DNA of 55,596 nucleotides from an uncultured Gammaproteobacteria bacterium (GTDB lineage: Bacteria > Pseudomonadota > Gammaproteobacteria > Steroidobacterales > GCA-2729495): contig CAKZWQ010000048.1 in assembly GCA_937921935.1 (NCBI GenBank), forward strand, positions 1 to 55,596, in the 5' to 3' direction. The notes below the pieces were generated by a model, which worked only from the letters and a program-made list of their open reading frames with translations, did no database searches and had not been told where the DNA came from. Of the stretch, positions 50,859 to 55,596 are shown one piece after another (the stretch's first letter is position 1; each line of letters begins with the position of its first letter). The position numbers were made by a program, and so were the translations under genes.

Positions 50859-51305
50859 TCAGGCGTCAGCACCCTCCGCCTTGACCTCGACGAGTTCGAT
50901 CAGGTGGCCGTCAGTGTCCAGCGGTTCGAGATAGGCCACCTTGGTTTTACCCGTGTCGAAGATGCCGTTCTTGGTGATGTAGCCCAGGCGAAAGCCTTTT
51001 TTCTCCATGGCTGTTACCACTGCCTCGATATTCTCGACCTGGAAGGCAACATGGTTGATACCCGGCGACGTATCGCCGGTTATCTTTTTGATGTCGTCAG
51101 AAATCAGCTGGATCAATTCAAGTTCCACGCCGCCGATCGAAACGAATCCGAATACCCCCGTACCACCAGTCTCTTCGGCGGTCATCAGGCGGATATCGTC
51201 GTCCCCGACATCGAATAATCGCTTGAACATGTCCAGAGATACGTCCATGTCCTCGACAAAATAGCCGACATGTCTCAGCCCTATCACACGCCCGTGGTTA
51301 CTCAT
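50859..51305 (-). CDS. VOC family protein (methylmalonyl-CoA epimerase/glyoxalase-like)
   Basis: The 148-residue protein has two beta-alpha-beta-beta-beta halves. Metal-ligand positions are H12 (LRHVGYFV), Glu in VELELIQ, His in GINHVAFQV and Glu in HLIELVEV, matching the H/E/H/E set of methylmalonyl-CoA epimerase and glyoxalase I relatives. The DDDIRLMTAEETGGTGVFGFVSIGG spacing is closer to the epimerase type. Mutase genes are not nearby, so the substrate is open. Confidence 0.82.
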   Translation of the reverse strand: MSNHGRVIGLRHVGYFVEDMDVSLDMFKRLFDVGDDDIRLMTAEETGGTGVFGFVSIGGVELELIQLISDDIKKITGDTSPGINHVAFQVENIEAVVTAMEKKGFRLGYITKNGIFDTGKTKVAYLEPLDTDGHLIELVEVKAEGADA

Positions 51306-51337
51306 TGCGGCTACCAGATTGTCAGAGGGGATAGAAT

Positions 51338-51347
51338 GACAATTGTC
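51338..51347. promoter_or_regulatory. Perfect palindrome upstream of the VOC gene
   Basis: GACAATTGTC, a 10-bp perfect palindrome, lies 33-42 bases upstream of the VOC start codon. It could be a regulator site; no regulator gene is adjacent. Confidence 0.25.
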
Positions 51348-51443
51348 TCATGCTTGTTGGGGGCCGGCCCGGCTTTTCGTCGTGAGTGTGACTAAAGGTG
51401 GACCCGGACTACTGTCATGCGAATTCCGTGATTGCTGGCGCTC

Positions 51444-51773
51444 CTAATGGGCGACCATGTTTGAAAACACGTTGATCACCACCAGCCCGGCAACGATCAG
51501 GCCCATGCCGATTATCGCCGGCAGATCGGGTATCTGTTTGAAGACGACAGCGCCGATGAGGGCGATCAAGACAATGCCCAGCCCGGCCCAGATGGCATAG
51601 GCAATGCCTACCGGGATGGTCTTCAGGACCAGGGACAAAAAGTAGAAGGCCACCGCGTAGCCCACCACAACAATCACACTGGGCCAAAGCCGGGTGAATT
51701 CCTCTGAGGACTTCAGGGCGCTGGTGGCAATGACTTCGGCCACGATCGCGATCGACAAATAGACATAGCCCAT
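51444..51773 (-). CDS. SMR family multidrug efflux pump (EmrE-like)
   Basis: The 109-residue protein has four membrane helices and the family marks: catalytic Glu13 ([12 protein letters not shown]), [29 protein letters not shown] and a final [14 protein letters not shown] helix. SMR dimers exchange protons for cationic drugs or guanidinium. The [19 protein letters not shown] stretch fits the EmrE (drug) subgroup better than the guanidinium exporters. An AAGGA site lies 7 nt before the ATG. No guanidine riboswitch pattern was found upstream. Confidence 0.93.
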   Translation of the reverse strand: MGYVYLSIAIVAEVIATSALKSSEEFTRLWPSVIVVVGYAVAFYFLSLVLKTIPVGIAYAIWAGLGIVLIALIGAVVFKQIPDLPAIIGMGLIVAGLVVINVFSNMVAH

Positions 51774-51947
51774 AAGATTGTCCTTAGAATTTAATCACCA
51801 TGAGTACGGATGCCAGGCAGGTGCCTGACGGATCGCCGGGCCTGTCCGCCTGGCTGACAATAACCGGATCGAACTGACACTTCAGTTGGCCAGTGCAGAA
51901 CGGTTGTCGTCCGCTAGCAGTTTCTGCCACTAGCCGGCCGGGCGGCT

Positions 51948-53636
51948 TCAGGCCGCCGCCTTGACGTCTGTGGTCTCGTTCATCTCGTCTGTTGGCAGCA
52001 CGTTGCCGGCGGCATCCAGCGCCAGAGCGCCTTGCACCTTGGCGAGTCGGCGACTGGCCTTACGCGTCTGCTTGAGGATTCGCCGCAGCAGGGCGCTATA
52101 GTTCAGCACGCCATCCATAGTGACCAGGTTTAGCTGACCCACGGCCCCTGCGCTCAGCGCGCACTCCTTCAGCGCGGCGTAGCTTGCATCCAGACCCACT
52201 GGCGCAGGGTCCGCGGTCGCTTCAGCGTTTGTCGGCTCAGTTGCTGCGATCTCATCGAGCCTGCGCCCGGCCGCGAGCCGGAATTCACGCAGGGCCGCGG
52301 TTACCGGTTCGTTATCGATAGTGCCCGTGGTCGTGCGAATCGAGGCCAGTTCCTTAATCGATTGGAGGATCGTGGTGAATTGTTGCGTAGCCCGAATCAG
52401 GTTCGGCAGCATCTGGGAAATCTCGGGCGGCAAAGCAGTCTGGCTCAGGTCGGCGGAATAGGCCCCCACGGAGTTGGTCAGTCTTTGCGCCACCGCGCGC
52501 GGCGACGGCCCTTTGGCCCGGATCGGGTGCGGCTCCGCCAAGGCCAGCCGGATAGTGGCCAGCGTCATCTCGCGGATGCGACCTACCTCCTTGGTCAGAG
52601 CCTGCGCGGCGATGTGTGGCAGGGCGAGCACGTTCTTGTCCAGGTACCGGGGTCGTGACTCCAGTTCTTCCTGGGTTTGGAAGCGCTTCGCCAGGAATTT
52701 AACCATGTAGCCTGAGATGGGCCAGATCAGTATCACGCCGAGCACGTTAAAGACCGTATGAAAGAGCGCCAGGGTAATGGCCGGCGACTGACCGATGTCG
52801 AGCAGCGTGCGAATCGCCTCCACCAGCGTCAGCAGGGGCGTGAGAATCAGCGCTGCGACGCTGGCCGTCACCAGGTTGAAGACCACGTGGCTCACCGCCA
52901 CGCGTTTTGCGGTGGAGGTAGCGCCCCAAACAGCCAGCAGGGCTGTCGTCGTAGTGCCGAGATTCGCGCCTATGACTACCAGCGCCGCATTCTCCAGGGG
53001 AATGACCCCGCCCTGGGCAGCGCTCAGCGCAATCACCAGGGCGGCGCTGGAGGACTGCATCAGGCTGGTGAGAATGAAGCCGACACCTATATAGACGAGT
53101 ACCGACCACAGCCACGGTTCCCGGATGACGGGCAGCGCAGCCTGGTCGCCGAGGTTAGCGAAGGTATCCGCCAGTACCCCGATGCCCAAAAACAGCAGGC
53201 CGAAGCCGATTACGGCCTGGCCAACATAGGCGCGCGCCGTTTTCTCGCCCGTGAGCCGCAGGATCATGCCCACGCCCACCATGGGCAGGGCGAAGCTTTG
53301 CACATTCAGCTTGAAACCGATCAGCGCAACGATCCACGCCGTCATGGTGGTGCCCACGTTGCTGCCGTAGATCACCCAGATGGACTGCGACAGGTTCAGC
53401 AGCCCGGCATTGGCAAAGCCGATGGTGGCCACCGTCACCGCGCTGGAGGATTGCACCAGGCCGGTGATAAAAAAACCCGCGGTGACTCCGCGCCAGTGAG
53501 TATTGGTCCAGAGGGCGAGAATATTGCGCAGCGCGTTACCGGCGGCAAGCTTCAGGCCATCGGTCATCATGGCCATGCCCACCAGCAGCAGACCGATGCC
53601 GCCCAGCACGATGCCGGCATGCATAAACAGACTCAT
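51948..53636 (-). CDS. Na/Pi cotransporter family protein
   Basis: ATG 53636 is chosen because a hydrophobic helix follows at once; a longer reading to 53780 adds an unlikely 48-residue leader. The 562-residue protein has two inverted Na/Pi repeats with the QSSSAVTVATIGF and QSSSAALVIALSAAQ signatures. Eight or so membrane helices run to about residue 330, followed by a cytoplasmic PhoU-like helical region (about 350-560). NptA-type proteins move phosphate with Na+. No Pho box or phoU gene was seen beside it. Confidence 0.9.
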   Translation of the reverse strand: MSLFMHAGIVLGGIGLLLVGMAMMTDGLKLAAGNALRNILALWTNTHWRGVTAGFFITGLVQSSSAVTVATIGFANAGLLNLSQSIWVIYGSNVGTTMTAWIVALIGFKLNVQSFALPMVGVGMILRLTGEKTARAYVGQAVIGFGLLFLGIGVLADTFANLGDQAALPVIREPWLWSVLVYIGVGFILTSLMQSSSAALVIALSAAQGGVIPLENAALVVIGANLGTTTTALLAVWGATSTAKRVAVSHVVFNLVTASVAALILTPLLTLVEAIRTLLDIGQSPAITLALFHTVFNVLGVILIWPISGYMVKFLAKRFQTQEELESRPRYLDKNVLALPHIAAQALTKEVGRIREMTLATIRLALAEPHPIRAKGPSPRAVAQRLTNSVGAYSADLSQTALPPEISQMLPNLIRATQQFTTILQSIKELASIRTTTGTIDNEPVTAALREFRLAAGRRLDEIAATEPTNAEATADPAPVGLDASYAALKECALSAGAVGQLNLVTMDGVLNYSALLRRILKQTRKASRRLAKVQGALALDAAGNVLPTDEMNETTDVKAAA

Positions 53637-53835
53637 GTCGGGGCTCGCCTGCCACGCGGGGCAGGTGCCGATGTCTTCGGCCGCATGGAGGCATTTAGCG
53701 TCAAGGCCGCGGAATAGCCCGGCCGGCAGACAAGCGGCGCAAGCAGGGCCGGTTGCTTTTGCTTTCCGTCGGACGAACAAAAGGTACCTGGGCTATTGCC
53801 AGAGTGACGAAAATACACTCGGTACCTGTTCACGA

Positions 53836-55359
53836 TCAGGAGAACTTAAGAATCTGCTGCCCGAGCAAACGCCCGAAGGTAATTCCCGGCGTCACCAGCA
53901 TGCCGTTGGTGTAAGCCCGCCCGGAGGTGGCGCCGGCGCCGATGACTTCGCCCACGGCATAAAGATTTTGCACGGGTTCGCCATTTGCTTGCATCACCTG
54001 CAAACGGGTGTTCACGCTCAGGCCGGCAAAAGAAATGACCGTCCAGCCCTGCATCTGCACGGCGTAGTAGGGGCCGTTGGCGATGGGCAGGGGGCGGTGC
54101 TTCAGGCCGAAGGGGTCCGGACGATTGTTTTCTCGCGCCGCGTTATAGGCCTCGATACTGGCGGCCAGCTTGCGCGGATTCAGGCCGGCCTTCACCCCCA
54201 GGCTGCCCAGGCTATCGGCCGAGAAAAACATCGGGTGCGTGTCGCAGGCATCCATCACCTGCTGCGCGGTCCAGTCAGGGACCAGGGGTGGGGCGGTATC
54301 CAGAATGGCCTGGTCAAAAATCGCCCAGTGTCGATGGCCGGGCTGTTTCCCGATGGCATGCTCGATGTGATTCATGCTCGGGTGGTCTTCCTGCACGAAA
54401 CGTTCGCCGTTCGCGTTTACCAGCACCTCCCACGGCGCACGCAGGTCCGGGTTCAGGGAAGAAATAGCCGTGGGCGGCGAGGGAAACTTCGCCTCGGTCA
54501 GGATGGCACCGGGCAGGGCCGCGTATTTATCTCCGCCGCGCAGATAGCCGCCGGCACTCAGGCCCAGGGTCAGGCCAATGCCCTGGCTGTTGGGGTGGGC
54601 GATCTGGCAGTACAGGGGCACGCCGTGGAGCTCTTCGTACATTGCGGGATTCGAGGCGCAGCCGCCGCTGGCCAGCACCACTTGCCGGGCGCGATAGTCC
54701 CTGCGGCTGCCGTCCGCTGACTCGCTAACGACACCAGTCACTGAGCCGCTACCGTCCTGCATCAATCCCACGGCACTGGTGTTCAGTTGCACCGTAATGC
54801 GGCCGGCTGCTTCAGCTTGCGCAACCAACGGTGCCATCGCTTCATAGATGGACCAGCCGTTCTTCATCCCCCACTGATAGCGCGGGGTGCGAAAGTGATC
54901 GTGGCCCGAGCCGGTCACCGGGTGTTCCGGCCGCACCTGGTAACCATTGGCCGCCAGCCAGTTCAGGCTCTCGCCCGCGTTATCCACGAACAAACGAGTC
55001 AGCGCCGGGTCCGAGGTACCTTCGTTGATGCGCATGATGTCGTCGTAGTGCGCATCGGGCGTGTCGTCGATGCTCTTCGCGTCCTGAAAGACCGTACCGG
55101 CCGCCGCCACCTGGCCGGTGGAGCGGTCCAGTGTGCCGCCCAGAATCGCGGCTTTCTCGATAATCAGCACGCGTTTACTGCGTTGAGCGGCGAACAGGGC
55201 CGTGGGCATGCCGGCGGTGCCGCCGCCGATGACGATTAGATCCCAGCTTTGCTGGTTGTCGGCCTTAAGGGCTGGAAGCGGCAATAACCCGGCGCTCAGA
55301 GCGGCGCCGGTGCCGGCTAGCAGAGTACGGCGGCTAATGACTAAGTGTGCGCGCTTCAT
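53836..55359 (-). CDS. Tat-exported FAD-dependent oxidoreductase (fumarate reductase/ketosteroid dehydrogenase type)
   Basis: With ATG 55359 the product is 507 residues and starts with a twin-arginine leader (VISRRTLLAGTGAALSAGLLPLPA); ATG 55368 and GTG 55401 are other options. The FAD dinucleotide-binding motif is VIGGGTAGMPTALFA (about 44-58). The flavoprotein core of the fumarate reductase family follows, with VVLASGGCASN, a capping domain and the C-terminal NLYAVGEVIGAGATSGRAYTNGM. The extra haem or FMN domain seen in periplasmic fumarate or urocanate reductases is missing, so its electron partner is unknown. It is the last gene of a leftward pair with the small gene at 55334. Confidence 0.87.
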   Translation of the reverse strand: MKRAHLVISRRTLLAGTGAALSAGLLPLPALKADNQQSWDLIVIGGGTAGMPTALFAAQRSKRVLIIEKAAILGGTLDRSTGQVAAAGTVFQDAKSIDDTPDAHYDDIMRINEGTSDPALTRLFVDNAGESLNWLAANGYQVRPEHPVTGSGHDHFRTPRYQWGMKNGWSIYEAMAPLVAQAEAAGRITVQLNTSAVGLMQDGSGSVTGVVSESADGSRRDYRARQVVLASGGCASNPAMYEELHGVPLYCQIAHPNSQGIGLTLGLSAGGYLRGGDKYAALPGAILTEAKFPSPPTAISSLNPDLRAPWEVLVNANGERFVQEDHPSMNHIEHAIGKQPGHRHWAIFDQAILDTAPPLVPDWTAQQVMDACDTHPMFFSADSLGSLGVKAGLNPRKLAASIEAYNAARENNRPDPFGLKHRPLPIANGPYYAVQMQGWTVISFAGLSVNTRLQVMQANGEPVQNLYAVGEVIGAGATSGRAYTNGMLVTPGITFGRLLGQQILKFS

Positions 55360-55591
55360 CAGGGGCATTACAGCTAAGCTGGTCTGAGGAGGCAGATTCA
55401 CGCTGCTTTTCGAGGCACTCGCGCAAGTCCTTGTTCACGGACTCTGAATCCGGGAACTGCTCCCGAAGGTCCGGGTCGATCAGCACGATGTTTGTGCCTT
55501 CCCGGTAGCGCCTGACGAACTTGCCGCGAATGCCGGACTTGATCAAATCTGGCGAGTAGGCTGACCGCATATCGTCGTTTTTATCACGCAT
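55334..55591 (-). CDS. Antitoxin-like small protein of unknown function
   Basis: The 85-residue protein has the layout YSPDLIKSGIRGKFVRRYREGTNIVLIDPDLREQFPDSESVNKDLRE. This resembles small proteins annotated as antitoxin-like, with a basic strand followed by a VxIDPD...F-PDSESVN helix. No toxin partner lies within the window; the partner could be upstream beyond 55596. Its last codons overlap the 5' end of the flavoprotein gene in another frame. It seems complete, since ATG 55591 is 5 bases from the window edge. Confidence 0.55.
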   Translation of the reverse strand: MRDKNDDMRSAYSPDLIKSGIRGKFVRRYREGTNIVLIDPDLREQFPDSESVNKDLRECLEKQRESASSDQLSCNAPDEARTLSH

Positions 55592-55596
55592 AGGCT

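Noticed and set aside
51774-51947. Possible guanidine riboswitch upstream of the SMR transporter gene
   Set aside because: I could not find the paired ACG(A/G) hairpin loops or a ykkC core on the minus strand.

Overview
The window looks like chromosomal DNA of a GC-rich, respiratory gammaproteobacterium, probably a free-living marine or sediment organism. Pointers are the denitrification nos cluster with a clade I (Tat-exported) NosZ, two PQQ-type dehydrogenases, a sodium:solute symporter with a DUF4212 subunit, an IorB-like molybdoenzyme, many lipoproteins, and REP-like palindromes between genes. A Woeseiaceae/Steroidobacterales-like lineage is a guess; no rRNA, tRNA or core phylogenetic marker is present. 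I see no prophage, IS element, CRISPR array or plasmid function.

Layout. 0.2-6.6 kb: an exported methyltransferase-like lipoprotein, DUF1761, a phospholipase D-type lipoprotein with an EEP-type lipoprotein and DUF5329, RecQ, and a Trp-rich small protein. 6.7-13.8 kb: a PQQ-cytochrome c alcohol dehydrogenase, a VanZ-like/PKD-like fusion, a Tat-exported enolase-superfamily enzyme, a bactofilin-like membrane protein and a PD-(D/E)XK nuclease. 13.9-16.6 kb: small envelope proteins, an intergenic region with two tandem small-RNA candidates, and a ferritin-like protein. 16.7-24.1 kb: nosR-nosZ-nosD-nosF-nosY. 24.2-28.7 kb: an MscS channel, then LemA with DUF2207. 28.8-38.2 kb: a diverged bilin-reductase-like/PCP_red fusion, a Tat-exported UbiD decarboxylase, a run of GST, exported ThDP enzyme, PQQ dehydrogenase and DUF4105, then a fasciclin protein. 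38.3-42.7 kb: a symporter pair and an orphan IorB-like molybdoenzyme. 43-50.2 kb: an NmrA-like protein, small lipoproteins, a kelch/Asp-box propeller with a decayed second tail, and two tandem glycoside-hydrolase-like lipoproteins, one carrying a large in-frame deletion. 50.2-55.6 kb: ChaC-like cyclotransferase, VOC protein, SMR efflux pump, Na/Pi cotransporter, Tat-exported flavoprotein and an antitoxin-like small protein.

How the genes work together. The clearest system is nitrous oxide respiration: NosZ reduces N2O to N2 in the periplasm, NosR feeds electrons, and NosDFY supports copper-site assembly. A second theme is envelope and periplasmic enzymology. Six proteins carry twin-arginine leaders (enolase-superfamily enzyme, NosZ, UbiD, ThDP enzyme, IorB-like oxidoreductase, flavoprotein), and three of these belong to families that are normally cytoplasmic. 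The most unusual items are the bilin-reductase-like/PCP_red fusion at 28.9 kb, the paired C-rich-loop small-RNA candidates at 14.4-14.6 kb, the Tat-tagged UbiD and ThDP decarboxylases, and the duplication-and-decay locus at 45-50 kb. All calls come from reading the sequence; no database search was run.
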